A stretch of 64,000 nt of DNA from CADEED01 sp043747875 (GTDB lineage: Bacteria > Pseudomonadota > Gammaproteobacteria > Steroidobacterales > Steroidobacteraceae): contig JAYTOI010000093.1 of NCBI GenBank assembly GCA_043747875.1, positions 31,813 to 95,812 of the forward strand. Direction: 5' to 3'. The notes under the pieces were generated by a model. That model made no database searches. It saw only the letters and a list, made by a program, of their open reading frames with translations, and was not told the origin of the DNA. Position 1 is the stretch's first letter; every line of letters begins with the position of its first letter. Below are positions 25,263-34,405 of this stretch, piece after piece. Position numbers and translations under genes: made by a program.

Positions 25263-27041
25263 TCAGCCGGCGGTCCCGCTCAGCAGAGCGTCGCTGAGCA
25301 TGTCGCCGGAATCCTGGCTCACCTCGCGCGGATCGTCGAGCCCGGTGGTCGTCGCGATGACTTCCGCGAGCGTGGTCTTGCCCGCCGCGGCCGCATCGAT
25401 GGCGCTGCGCGTCAGCGATGAATACCCATTCTGCGCGCGCGCGGCATCCTGGAACGCCTGCGTGTCGCCGCGTCGCAGACAGTCGGCGAGCCCACGGTCC
25501 ACCTCGATGAGCTCGTAGATAGCCCCTCGGCCGCGATAGCCGGACAGATTGCAGAAAGTGCAGCCCGCGCCGGTGCGGAACTTCATCTGCGCGGCGGCGG
25601 GACTGCCGACCTGCGCCTGCAGCCACGCGAGCTGGTGATCGTCCGGCTCCGTGTCCTGGGCGCAGTCGCCGCACACCTGCCGCACCAGACGCTGCGCGAC
25701 GATGCCGTGCAACGCGGTGGCGATCATGTATCCCTGCACCCCCATGTCGAGCAGCCGGCTCACCGTCGCAGAGGCCGACAGCGTGTGCAGGGTCGAGAAC
25801 ACGAGGTGACCCGTGATCGCGGCGCGCAAGCCGATCTCGCAGGTCTCGCGATCGCGCATCTCGCCGACCAGGATCACGTCGGGATCGGCACGCAGCATGG
25901 TGCGCAGGACGCGCGCGAAATCGAGGCCGATCTTCGCGTTGATCTGCACCTGGTTGACACGGTCGAGGCGGTACTCGATCGGATCCTCGGCGGTGAGGAT
26001 CTTGGTATCGGAGCGATTCAGATAGTTGAGAGCTGAATACAGCGTGGTCGTCTTGCCCGAACCCGTGGGGCCGGTCACCAGCAACATTCCGGCCGGGCGC
26101 TCGATCAACGAGCGGAAGCGCGCCAGCATGCCGACCGGCATGCCCAACTGCTCGAGTGTCATGAGATTGTTGGATTGATCCAGCAGGCGCAACACCACGC
26201 ACTCGCCGTACTGCGTCGGCATGGTGGCGAGGCGCACGTCGATCGAGCGGTCGCGAACCTTCACGGAGAACCGTCCATCCTGCGGCAGGCGTTTCTCGGC
26301 GATGTCGAGGCCGCTCATGAGCTTGAGCCGCGTCACGAGCGCGCTGGCCACTCCGCGGCCTTCGATGGATTGCTCCTGCAGCACGCCGTCGACGCGCAGG
26401 CGCACGCGCAGCAGTCCTTCGCCCGGCTCGATGTGCACGTCGGACGCGCGCATGTTCACAGCATCCTGGAAGATGGATTGTATGAGCCGGATGACCGGCG
26501 CGTCGGAGGAGCTTTCGTCCACCGAGAGCTGCATGAGATCGATGTCGCCGCTGCGCAGCTCCTCACGCACTTCGAGCGCGATGGATGCAATCTGCTCGGT
26601 GCGCCGGTACACCACATCCATCGTGCGCAGCAGCTCGGCCTCGCGCACCAGCGCGATGCGCAGCGGCTGTTTGAGCCTGGTGACCAACTCGTCGTACACG
26701 AACAGATCCGTGGGATCGGCCATGCCCACCGTCAACCCGTTCTTGTCCTGATGCAGTACCAGCGCGCGGAAACGGCGCGCCAGCGCCTCGGGCAGCAGCC
26801 GCACCACGGCCTGGTCGAGCGTGAGCTGCTTCAGATCGACGAAGGGAATCTGCAGGTGGCGCGCCAGCGCATCGTTCAACTGCTGTTCCTGCACGATCCC
26901 GAGGTCGGTGAGCACGCGACCGAGCTTGCGGCCGGTGTTTTTCTGCTCGGCCAGTGCTTGCCCGAGTTGCGCCTCGGTGATGACTTTCTGCTCGATGAGC
27001 AGCTCGCCGAGGCGGATCTTCTTGCGCCGCTCCGGCCTCAT
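25263..27041 (-). CDS. mshE: MSHA pilus extension ATPase with MshEN domain
   Basis: The 592-residue GspE/PilB-type ATPase has an N-terminal MshEN region with the motif pair RLGELLIEQ...LGQALAEQ and KLGRVLTDLG...LNDALARH. In characterised MshE proteins this region binds c-di-GMP. The core shows Walker A GPTGSGKTTTL, Walker B ILVGEMRDRET, the HLVFSTLHT histidine box, and a four-cysteine zinc site (CGDC...CTFC). The ATG at 27041 overlaps the mshL stop by 4 bases and begins at the conserved MshEN start. An upstream ATG would add a basic tail inside mshL. Confidence 0.93.
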   Translation of the reverse strand: MRPERRKKIRLGELLIEQKVITEAQLGQALAEQKNTGRKLGRVLTDLGIVQEQQLNDALARHLQIPFVDLKQLTLDQAVVRLLPEALARRFRALVLHQDKNGLTVGMADPTDLFVYDELVTRLKQPLRIALVREAELLRTMDVVYRRTEQIASIALEVREELRSGDIDLMQLSVDESSSDAPVIRLIQSIFQDAVNMRASDVHIEPGEGLLRVRLRVDGVLQEQSIEGRGVASALVTRLKLMSGLDIAEKRLPQDGRFSVKVRDRSIDVRLATMPTQYGECVVLRLLDQSNNLMTLEQLGMPVGMLARFRSLIERPAGMLLVTGPTGSGKTTTLYSALNYLNRSDTKILTAEDPIEYRLDRVNQVQINAKIGLDFARVLRTMLRADPDVILVGEMRDRETCEIGLRAAITGHLVFSTLHTLSASATVSRLLDMGVQGYMIATALHGIVAQRLVRQVCGDCAQDTEPDDHQLAWLQAQVGSPAAAQMKFRTGAGCTFCNLSGYRGRGAIYELIEVDRGLADCLRRGDTQAFQDAARAQNGYSSLTRSAIDAAAAGKTTLAEVIATTTGLDDPREVSQDSGDMLSDALLSGTAG

Positions 27042-28693
27042 CTCGAACCCTCGACTCCACCTTCGCGGCTGAGCGCGGCGGCGCGGTCGAGCGGCTCTTT
27101 CACCATGGCATCCCAATCGGCGTCGTTCGTGACGATGGGCCGCAGCAGCAGCACCAGCTCCACCGTGCTCGACTGATCGCGCTTGCTCTTGAAGAGATTG
27201 CCGATGCCCGGAATGTCGCCCAAGAGCGGTGTCTTGTGATCGGCGCGCGTACGGGTCTCGCGCATGAGGCCGCCGATCACGATGATCTGCCCCGAGCGCG
27301 CCCGCACCACGCTGTCGGATTCGCGGATCTGGCTGAAGGCGAGCGGCAGGTCGCTGGTCGAATTGCCGAACGACACGCGCTTGGTCTGATCGCTCACCTC
27401 GCTCACCGTGGGATGGATGTGCATCAGCACCGAGCCGTCCTCACTGATCTGCGGCGTCACGTCGAGCGCCACGCCGGAGAAGAACGGCGTCAGCTCGACA
27501 TCCAGTGTCGTCGTGGTCGACTCGCCCGTGGTCGTGTTGCTGTTGATGCCCGTCACGAAAAACTCGTCGGAGCCCGCCTTGATGACGGCCTTCTGGTTGT
27601 GCAGCGTCGAGACCCGCGGGCTCGACAGCACGCGCGTACGTCCCTGCGCGTCGAGCAGCTCGATGAACGCGTTGAAATCGGTGGAGTCGAACGCCAGCGA
27701 GAACGCGCCGCCCAGCGCATCGACCACCTGGCCGACGATGGGCATGCCCGGCGTCACCGGCACCTGCTGGCCCGACGGCGAGAACGGATCGGCGCCGAAG
27801 CCGCCGTTCGGCGAGCTCTGGCCGATGAAGCCCGTCTTGTTGCCCTTCGTCACCAGCGTCGACCAGTTGATACCCGCCTGGAAACCGGAATTGAGCTCGA
27901 CTTCCACGACCTTCGCTTCGAGCACCACCTGGCGCGTGATCGTCGACTGGGTCTTGCGCAGATATTCGGCGACGGCCTGCAATTCGGCCGGCATCGCGCG
28001 CACCACGATCACTCCCGACTGGCGGTTGATGACCACGTTGCTGCGCTGGACCTTCTTCTCGCCGCCCTTCGCATCCGCATCGGCGGCCGCTTCCTCCAGC
28101 TTCGCCTCCGCCACCAGCGCCCCGATATTCGCCTCGATCTCCTTCCAGAAATCCGATTCATTGCGCGTGACCACGGCGGTACCCGTGGTGCTGCTGCTCT
28201 GTGTTTCGTCGCCCGATGAACTCGTCTCGCCGCCGCCCTTCGACTCGGAGCTCTGGGTGACCTGACCCGAGCTCACGCGCGTGCGCGATACGCCCACACG
28301 TTGCAGATCCAGATAGTTGAGCTGGAAGACCCGCGTCTGCATCGTCGGCGCCAGGATCACGTAGCCGCGCGAGGACGCACCGCCGGCGCCCGCGCCACTG
28401 CCGCCCATCGAACCACTGCCCATCAACCGATAGTCGTAGCCATACAGCTCGCGCGCCGCATCGAGCGCCTCGATGAGCGTCACTTGTTTGAGCGACAGCG
28501 TCACGCGCCCTTTCACGTCCGGATGTACCAGCATGTTGATCGAAGACCCCGCGACCAGGCCTTCGAAGAACGCGCGCGCCGGTGCGTCGTCCACCTGAAC
28601 GTCGTAGCGCGGCGCGGCCTCGGTGTCCTGCGCGGTAGCTGCCGCGGCGCCGAGCAGCGCCGTAGCGGAAAGAATTTTGAGCAGGCGTTTCAT
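27038..28693 (-). CDS. mshL: MSHA outer-membrane secretin
   Basis: The 551-residue secretin has a signal peptide (LKILSATALLGAAAATAQD). An STN-like start follows (YDVQVDDAPARAFFEGL), then N-domain repeats, and the conserved secretin core (RVLSSPRVSTLHNQKAVIK, VGDKTPLLGDIPGIGNLF-type end visible as TPLLGDIPGIGNLFK). A low-complexity Ser/Thr/Gly-rich insert lies near residues 140-175. It forms the outer-membrane pore for the pilus. It overlaps mshK and mshE by 4 bases each. In the classical order mshM and mshN follow, but they are absent here. Confidence 0.92.
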   Translation of the reverse strand: MKRLLKILSATALLGAAAATAQDTEAAPRYDVQVDDAPARAFFEGLVAGSSINMLVHPDVKGRVTLSLKQVTLIEALDAARELYGYDYRLMGSGSMGGSGAGAGGASSRGYVILAPTMQTRVFQLNYLDLQRVGVSRTRVSSGQVTQSSESKGGGETSSSGDETQSSSTTGTAVVTRNESDFWKEIEANIGALVAEAKLEEAAADADAKGGEKKVQRSNVVINRQSGVIVVRAMPAELQAVAEYLRKTQSTITRQVVLEAKVVEVELNSGFQAGINWSTLVTKGNKTGFIGQSSPNGGFGADPFSPSGQQVPVTPGMPIVGQVVDALGGAFSLAFDSTDFNAFIELLDAQGRTRVLSSPRVSTLHNQKAVIKAGSDEFFVTGINSNTTTGESTTTTLDVELTPFFSGVALDVTPQISEDGSVLMHIHPTVSEVSDQTKRVSFGNSTSDLPLAFSQIRESDSVVRARSGQIIVIGGLMRETRTRADHKTPLLGDIPGIGNLFKSKRDQSSTVELVLLLRPIVTNDADWDAMVKEPLDRAAALSREGGVEGSR

Positions 28694-29055
28694 GGCGGGG
28701 TTGCCTCGGAAGAGCGCGCGACCCGCACGCCCGGAATCGGGCGTGCTCCAGGCAGCACGAGAGTTTGAATGCGGCCACCGCGCGAGTAGCGCACGCCATC
28801 GTGCAGCACCTCGAGAATAGTCGCGGTGCCGACGACGTCGCCGGCGCGCACCGGACGACCGTTGACGATGGCGACGCGTACCGGGCCCGCGATGACGCCT
28901 TCGAGCCTGAGCGCTGCAACGACGGCGGGCCGCGCCGCGGACGACACGGTCGTCGCGCCGGCGGGACGCATGGGATCGCGCAAGGTCTGTCCATGCGCCG
29001 CCACCGTGAACAGCGCAGCGGCGACCAGCAACAACAGGGAGGCGCGCACGGACAT
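28690..29055 (-). CDS. mshK: MSHA biogenesis protein MshK-like
   Basis: The 121-residue periplasmic protein has a signal peptide (LLLLVAAALFTVAAHGQ) and the family start TLRDPMRPAGA, followed by VIAGPVRVAIVNGRPVRAGDVV. That is a PilP/GspC-like small beta domain. It probably links the inner-membrane MshIJ complex to the secretin. The start at 29055 gives the signal peptide. It is 2 bases after mshJ and overlaps mshL by 4. Confidence 0.8.
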   Translation of the reverse strand: MSVRASLLLLVAAALFTVAAHGQTLRDPMRPAGATTVSSAARPAVVAALRLEGVIAGPVRVAIVNGRPVRAGDVVGTATILEVLHDGVRYSRGGRIQTLVLPGARPIPGVRVARSSEATPP

Positions 29056-29057
29056 CG

Positions 29058-29696
29058 TCAGACTCCGAGCCAGGTGGCTTCGAGGCTGAGCGTCGCCAGC
29101 TCGATCCGCACGCGATTGCGCGGATAGCCGGCGGTCGTGAGGTCGAGCGAGCTCCAGCGGAATTTCCACGGCAGCGCTTCGAGCGCCGCGAGGTACCCGA
29201 GGATGTCGGCGTACGAACCGTCGATGACGATTTCGATGGCGTGCACGTACGGCGCCTGCACCGGCGCCGTCGCGTCTGCTTCGGCCTCCGCGGGCGGAAT
29301 GAGACTGGTGACCGGCAGGTTGCGAATGCTCACGAGCTCGAGTCCGCCCTGGTGCGCGAGCATGTCGTGCAACACCTGGATCATCTTGTTGGAGGACACG
29401 AAGCCGCTGGCGGTGTTCGTCAATTGCGCGTCGATGGTCGCGAGCTGCGTCTGCAACTCACCCGCGCTCGTCAGCGCGATCTGCCGCGGATCGTCGAGAC
29501 TGGTATCCGACGTGGCCGCGCCGAAACTCGTGGCCTGCGTCAATTCGGCATCGAGCGCGCTACGCGTGAGACGCAGCGGCTGCATCAGCAATGCGTCCCA
29601 GGCGCCGACCATGACGGCGAGCGACGCGGCCGCGACCAGGGTGCGCTCCCGCAACGAGAGCGCTTCGTAGCGACGAATCAGCGGGTTGGTGGCCAT
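29058..29696 (-). CDS. mshJ: MSHA biogenesis protein MshJ-like (PilO family)
   Basis: The 212-residue protein has one N-terminal membrane helix (LVAAASLAVMVGAWDALLM) after SLRERTLV, then a coiled coil and a ferredoxin-like periplasmic domain (GGLELVSIRNLPV, IEIVIDGSYADILGYLAALEALPW). It pairs with the PilN-like protein encoded just upstream to form the alignment complex. Its ATG shares one base with the preceding stop. Confidence 0.82.
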   Translation of the reverse strand: MATNPLIRRYEALSLRERTLVAAASLAVMVGAWDALLMQPLRLTRSALDAELTQATSFGAATSDTSLDDPRQIALTSAGELQTQLATIDAQLTNTASGFVSSNKMIQVLHDMLAHQGGLELVSIRNLPVTSLIPPAEAEADATAPVQAPYVHAIEIVIDGSYADILGYLAALEALPWKFRWSSLDLTTAGYPRNRVRIELATLSLEATWLGV

Positions 29697-30352
29697 CAGG
29701 TGTCTTCTTTCTCGGGCGTGGGTTGCGGCGCGTGACTCGCCATTCCGTGGTGACCGGCGCGAAAGCTCAGCCGGCCGCCGTCGACGTGTTTCTTGTCCGC
29801 AGGCTTCTCGATCACGAATTCGTCGATCTGCCCTCCGCGTAGTGCGGGATCCGCGGCGAGACTGCGCAGGTAGCGCGGTACTGAGTCCGGTGCGACCGTC
29901 GACCCCGACATGCTGATGGATTCCACAGTGGATCCGAGGGTGAGGCGGTCGAGCCAGATGCCGTCGATGTGCCGCTCGCCGAAGGCGCGCAAGCGCGCCG
30001 AGAAGCCGTGCGCGCGCTGCCGCGACTCGTCATTCAGCAGCGCCAGCGCCTGTGATTTGGACGCGATCGATGCCGACAGCCGCTCGAGCAAGGCCTGCAA
30101 CTCATCGTCCGATAGCGCATCGAGCTGCGGGCCCGACGCGGCGGACATGGCCGCCTGCGCCTGCTGCTGGTTGTGCACGACCAACGCCGCCTCGCGCAAT
30201 CGCGCCACCTGCCAGGTGGCGAAACCCCATATTCCCAACAAGGTGGCACCGATCACCGTGACGATGGTGATCGTGGAGCTCGCGCTCAGCACGCCACGCA
30301 CGCCCTTGGCGACCGGCTGGTAGAGATTGACTTCCTGACGCGCCACCTTCAT
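29696..30352 (-). CDS. PilN-like MSHA alignment-complex protein
   Basis: The 218-residue protein has the PilN-type N-terminus QEVNLYQPV, one membrane helix (TITIVTVIGATLLGIWGF), a coiled coil (residues about 45-115) and a periplasmic domain (GIWLDRLTLGSTV). In MSHA loci the corresponding product is the second MshI or MshI2. It starts within the stop of mshI (4-base overlap). The C-terminal tail is His/Pro-rich. The name mshI2 would fit but usage varies, so no symbol is given. Confidence 0.78.
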   Translation of the reverse strand: MKVARQEVNLYQPVAKGVRGVLSASSTITIVTVIGATLLGIWGFATWQVARLREAALVVHNQQQAQAAMSAASGPQLDALSDDELQALLERLSASIASKSQALALLNDESRQRAHGFSARLRAFGERHIDGIWLDRLTLGSTVESISMSGSTVAPDSVPRYLRSLAADPALRGGQIDEFVIEKPADKKHVDGGRLSFRAGHHGMASHAPQPTPEKEDT

Positions 30353-31323
30353 GGCCGTCTCGCGCGCAATGCCGCGCCGATCGCCATGCACGGCAGCCAC
30401 CCGTCGGGAATCTCCGCGTCGAACGAGACGTCGACGAGGTCGAAGAGGTTGAACATGCTGATGCGCAGGCCGGTCGACGCGCCGAGTTCGGCCGCCATGA
30501 TGTTGGCGCGCGAGCCCGTCGGCGCGATGAACAGGTCCAAGATCGCGCTCTCGTCGAAATGACTCTCGTAGTAGTCGAGCGAGCGCTGCAATTCCAGCGA
30601 CAGCATCTGCGGATCGAGCGGCAGCTCGGTCGCCTCCGCGTCCGCATCGCCGTTGAGCTCGCCGCGCATGCCGAAGTCGAAGCGGCGCGTGACATAGAGC
30701 ATGCCGCGACGGGTCAGCACGAGCTGCGCGAAATCGTCGCGGATCAGCAGGAACGCAACGCCTTTGGCGTCTTGAGGCAGCAGCGCCGCGAGATTGCGCT
30801 GGCAGAGCTCGGGGATGTCGATGACGTCGAAGCGCCGGAATTGGCGCTCGAAGGTCTTGGTGATGCTCTGGACGGCGTCGCCGCGCGTCGCAATGGCAAA
30901 GCACGTGCCTTTGGCGCCGCTGTTGGCCTCGGCGGGCAAGTCGAACAAGTCGAGCGTCGCGTTGTCGATCGGAAAGTCGAAGACGTCGCGTAAGCTGTAG
31001 CGCGCGGCGGCGCGCATCTCCGCGCGTGGCACGTCCGGCGTTTGCACCTGGGCAATCTGATAATCCGGGGCGCCGATGACCGCGCTGACGGGTATGCGCC
31101 GCAGGTCGAACTCACCGATGATCTTCTTGAGCACCGGGTCCTGGAATCCGAGTGGCGCCTCCTCGACGACGATGCGCAACACCTTGGGACGCTGTCCAGC
31201 GAGGTGGCGCACCAGCGCCACCGCGACCTCATGGTCGGAAACCGCGACTGCGGCGCGCAGGCCCTCAGTACGTCTGCGTTTCCTGAAAAAGCGCCCGACC
31301 CGGGCTCTGACCCTATGCAACAT
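30349..31323 (-). CDS. mshI: MSHA biogenesis protein MshI-like (PilM family)
   Basis: The 324-residue cytoplasmic actin-like protein of the PilM type is the first gene of the operon. Recognisable parts are AAVAVSDHEVAVALVR near the start, DVFDFPIDNATLDLFDLP, and FLLIRDDFAQLVLTRRG. The ATG at 31323 (MLHRVRARVGRFFRKRRR) is preferred for its basic start. An in-frame ATG at 31392 would add 23 residues. Neither has a strong ribosome site. Confidence 0.78.
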   Translation of the reverse strand: MLHRVRARVGRFFRKRRRTEGLRAAVAVSDHEVAVALVRHLAGQRPKVLRIVVEEAPLGFQDPVLKKIIGEFDLRRIPVSAVIGAPDYQIAQVQTPDVPRAEMRAAARYSLRDVFDFPIDNATLDLFDLPAEANSGAKGTCFAIATRGDAVQSITKTFERQFRRFDVIDIPELCQRNLAALLPQDAKGVAFLLIRDDFAQLVLTRRGMLYVTRRFDFGMRGELNGDADAEATELPLDPQMLSLELQRSLDYYESHFDESAILDLFIAPTGSRANIMAAELGASTGLRISMFNLFDLVDVSFDAEIPDGWLPCMAIGAALRARRP

Positions 31324-31642
31324 GCGAATTGGCGCCACCCCTGTTTCGAGAGATCCGGGGCGGCGCTCCTCCTCGCCTTCTGTAGCGGTCATACAGGGGG
31401 AAACTTGACGTTATCGCGGCGCGCGTGCGGGTTGGCGCACAAGGGCGGCAACGGGTTGCCGGGCACCGTTCGCTGAGAGGCGCGGAACGTCTCCATGGGA
31501 CGCGTGAAGCGGCGCCGGTAGTTGGATGCGGCGCAGGAACGATCGCGGCCCTCTTGCTAGCAACGCGCCGCACGGGTCTCATGGGCGCCCCCGACCGACG
31601 GACGCGGGGAATTCGTGCCGGCCACCGGGGTCTCAAGTCGCG
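31324..31642. other. Divergent intergenic region between msh operon and dsbD-like gene
   Basis: These 319 bases should hold the promoters for the msh operon (leftward) and the DsbD-like gene (rightward). I see no consensus sigma-70, sigma-54 or sigma-28 element. Short GC-rich inverted repeats are present but none is convincing. If mshI starts at 31392 the region shrinks to 250 bases. Confidence 0.4.
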
Positions 31643-33742
31643 ATGTCATCGATACGTGCATGGACCTGTCTCGCATTGCTGGCGGCCGCGTCGCCGCCAG
31701 GGGCGTTGTCAGCCGGGTCCGTCGTACAGACCGATCAGGTCCGCGCCGAGCTGATTGCGCAGGCACCCGGCCTCGCGCCGGGCAAGCCCGCCTGGCTCGG
31801 CCTGAAGCTCGAGCACATCCCGCATTGGCATACGTACTGGAAGAACGCCGGCGACTCCGGCCTGCCCACCACGTTCCAGTGGACGCTGCCCGAGGGCGTT
31901 CGCGTCGGCGACATCGAGTGGCCCACGCCGCAGAAGCTGCCGATCGGCCCGCTGCTCAACTTCGGCTACGAGGGCACTGTGGTGCTGCCCGTACCGCTGT
32001 ACATCGACACCTCACCGGCCGGCGACACGCTGCAGGTCACGCTCGAAGCCGACTGGCTGGTCTGCAAGATCGAGTGCATCCCGCAATCCGGCACGTTCAC
32101 GCTCGACGTACCCGTCGCGCACCCGAGCGTCGCGCATCACGAGGCATTCCAGGCGGCATTCGACTCGCGTCCCGACGACGCGAAGATCGCCCTCGCGCGC
32201 GCCTACGTGGTCGACGGCACCTTGCAACTCGTCGCGCAAGGTTTGCCGTCCACCGTGCGCGGAAACAGCGCCGAAGTCTTCCCCGAAGTCGCCGGCGTGG
32301 TCGACAACCCGGCCCGCGTCTCGCAACGCTGGGACGGGGACACCTGGCATGCGACGTGGCCGCTCTCCGATCAACGCAGCGCGAGCCCGACGCGCATGCC
32401 ATTCGTGCTGGCGTTCGACAGTGGGTCCGGTCTGCGCGTCGACTTCGGGGTCTCCGGCTGGCCCGCGCAGTCCGCGGCAACGTCGACCGCCGCAGAAGGC
32501 AGCCTCACCTCTTCCGCCGCCGCGCCGCTCGGCTTCTTCGCCGCGCTCGGATTCGCATTGCTGGGCGGCGTCATCCTCAATCTCATGCCGTGCGTCTTTC
32601 CGGTGTTGTCGCTGAAGGTGCTGGCGCTGGCCCAGCACGGTGGCAGCGCCACCGAACGCTGGAAGAGCGCACTCGCCTACACCGCCGGCGTCATGCTGTC
32701 GTTTCTCGCGCTCGCGGGCGTGTTGATCGCGATGCGTGGTGCCGGCGAGCAGTTAGGCTGGGGATTCCAGCTGCAGGCGCCGGGCACCATAGTCGCGCTG
32801 GCCGCGCTGTTCACCTTGATAGGACTCAATCTCGCCGGCGCGTTCGAGGTCGGCTCTTTCCTGCCCTCTTCGATCGCCTCGTTGCGCGCGCGCGATCCCA
32901 CGCTCGATTCCTTCCTCACCGGCGTGCTGGCGGCGGCGGTGGCCTCGCCGTGCACGGCGCCATTCATGGGCGCCGCGCTGGGCGCGGCGCTGACCTGGCC
33001 CATCGCGCAGGCGCTCGGAGTGTTCGCCGCGCTCGGGCTCGGGGTGGCGGCGCCCTATCTACTCGCGAGCGCCGTCCCGGCGGTGGCGCGCATCCTGCCG
33101 CGGCCGGGCCGCTGGATGGAAACTTTCCGCGGCGCGCTGGCTTTCCCCATGTTCGCCACCGTCATCTGGCTGGTCTGGGTGCTGGGCCACCAGGCGGGCG
33201 TCGACGGCGCGGCCGCGTTGCTGGTCGCGCTGCTGACGCTGGCACTGGCCGCCTGGTGGTGGTCGCGACGTCCGGTGCGGGGACTGGCGCGCGCGGCGCA
33301 CACGCTGGCCCTGCTGGCGATGATCGGCACGGCGTTCGTGTGGGCCGCGCCGTCGTGGCGGTCCAACGCGCCGGACACTCGCGCCGGCGCGCCGGCCGGT
33401 ACCGACTGGCAACCCTGGTCGCCCGAAACGGTCGCAGAATTGCGCGGCGCGGGACGCAAGGTGTTCGTGGACTTCACCGCCGCCTGGTGTGTCACGTGCC
33501 AGTACAACAAGCGCACTACACTGGCGGACGCGCGCGTCCTCGCGGCCTTCCAGACACAGCGGGTCGCATTGCTGCGCGCGGACTGGACCTCGCGCGACGC
33601 AGGTATAGCCGCGGAGCTCGAGCGGCTCGGACGCAGTGGCGTGCCCGTGTATGTCTTTTATGATGGCGCACGGGCGCCACGCCTGCTGAGCGAACTGCCC
33701 TCGGTCGAGGAAGTGCGCGCGGCGGTTGCATTTACACAGTGA
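31643..33742 (+). CDS. Thiol:disulfide interchange protein, DsbD/ScsB-like
   Basis: The 699-residue membrane reductase has a signal peptide and a large N-terminal periplasmic domain with a cysteine pair (WLVCKIECIPQ). About eight membrane helices carry the redox cysteines in LMPCVFPVLSLK and ASPCTAPFMGA. A C-terminal thioredoxin domain has FTAAWCVTCQYNK. It should pass electrons from cytosolic thioredoxin to periplasmic partners. The N-domain is larger than that of E. coli DsbD and fits the ScsB subtype linked to copper and oxidative stress. The ATG at 31643 is chosen for the signal peptide. A redoxin gene follows 14 bases later. Confidence 0.87.
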   Translation: MSSIRAWTCLALLAAASPPGALSAGSVVQTDQVRAELIAQAPGLAPGKPAWLGLKLEHIPHWHTYWKNAGDSGLPTTFQWTLPEGVRVGDIEWPTPQKLPIGPLLNFGYEGTVVLPVPLYIDTSPAGDTLQVTLEADWLVCKIECIPQSGTFTLDVPVAHPSVAHHEAFQAAFDSRPDDAKIALARAYVVDGTLQLVAQGLPSTVRGNSAEVFPEVAGVVDNPARVSQRWDGDTWHATWPLSDQRSASPTRMPFVLAFDSGSGLRVDFGVSGWPAQSAATSTAAEGSLTSSAAAPLGFFAALGFALLGGVILNLMPCVFPVLSLKVLALAQHGGSATERWKSALAYTAGVMLSFLALAGVLIAMRGAGEQLGWGFQLQAPGTIVALAALFTLIGLNLAGAFEVGSFLPSSIASLRARDPTLDSFLTGVLAAAVASPCTAPFMGAALGAALTWPIAQALGVFAALGLGVAAPYLLASAVPAVARILPRPGRWMETFRGALAFPMFATVIWLVWVLGHQAGVDGAAALLVALLTLALAAWWWSRRPVRGLARAAHTLALLAMIGTAFVWAAPSWRSNAPDTRAGAPAGTDWQPWSPETVAELRGAGRKVFVDFTAAWCVTCQYNKRTTLADARVLAAFQTQRVALLRADWTSRDAGIAAELERLGRSGVPVYVFYDGARAPRLLSELPSVEEVRAAVAFTQ

Positions 33743-33756
33743 CTCAAGGAGTGATC

Positions 33757-34365
33757 ATGAAACGTTCCGCTTCGATTCTCGCCGTGGCCGCCGCCGGCAT
33801 CCTGGCCGCGGCGCTGGCACACGCGTCGGCTTCGGTGGGCCAGCCGGCGCCGGAGTTCAAGGTGAAGGACACCGCCGGCAAGGAGCAGTCGCTGGCCGCG
33901 TACAAGGGCAAGTTCGTCGTGCTCGAGTGGGTGAACCCCGATTGTCCGTTCGTGCGCAAGCACTACGACACGTCGAACATGCAGTCGACGCAGACGGCCG
34001 CCACCGCCAAGGGTGCGGTGTGGCTCACGGTGAGCTCGACGGCGACGGACGCCGGCGACTACCGCAAGCCCGCCGACCTCTCCGCCTGGCTCGAGGAGCA
34101 AGGCGCCAAGCCCACCGCGACGCTCATGGACGAGGATGGCAAGGTCGGTCATGCGTACGGCGCGCGCACCACACCGCACATGTACGTCATCGACCCGCAG
34201 GGCAAGCTGGTCTACGCCGGCGCCATCGACAGCAAGGCCACCGCGCGCAAGGACGACGTGAAGTCCGCGACTAACTACGTCAGCGCGGCGCTCGACGAGG
34301 CGATGGCCGGCAAGCCCGTGACCAAGGCCACGTCCGAGCCGTACGGCTGTTCGATCAAGTACTGA
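33757..34365 (+). CDS. Periplasmic redoxin (AhpC/TSA-thioredoxin-like)
   Basis: The 202-residue secreted protein has a signal peptide (AVAAAGILAAALAHASA) and a redoxin fold (VGQPAPEFKVKDTAGKEQSL). It has a single active-site-region cysteine in VNPDCPFVRKHY instead of CxxC, and a second one near the end (PYGCSIKY). The cis-proline loop is RTTPHMYVID. A strong AAGGAG precedes the ATG at 33757. Placement behind the DsbD-like gene suggests that it is that enzyme's periplasmic client, a thiol peroxidase-like or transfer protein. Confidence 0.82.
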   Translation: MKRSASILAVAAAGILAAALAHASASVGQPAPEFKVKDTAGKEQSLAAYKGKFVVLEWVNPDCPFVRKHYDTSNMQSTQTAATAKGAVWLTVSSTATDAGDYRKPADLSAWLEEQGAKPTATLMDEDGKVGHAYGARTTPHMYVIDPQGKLVYAGAIDSKATARKDDVKSATNYVSAALDEAMAGKPVTKATSEPYGCSIKY

Positions 34366-34374
34366 GGTCGATGC

Positions 34375-34405
34375 AGGCCGGCGCCTGGCGTTCAGGCGTC
34401 GGCCT
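34375..34405. terminator. Long hairpin between convergent genes
   Basis: AGGCCGGCGCCTG at 34375-34387 pairs with CAGGCGTCGGCCT at 34393-34405 over 13 positions with one G-T wobble and a 5-base loop. On the plus strand it is followed by TCGCCTTCTTC. It overlaps the last codons of the converging gene at 34392 and is a good bidirectional terminator candidate. Confidence 0.65.
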
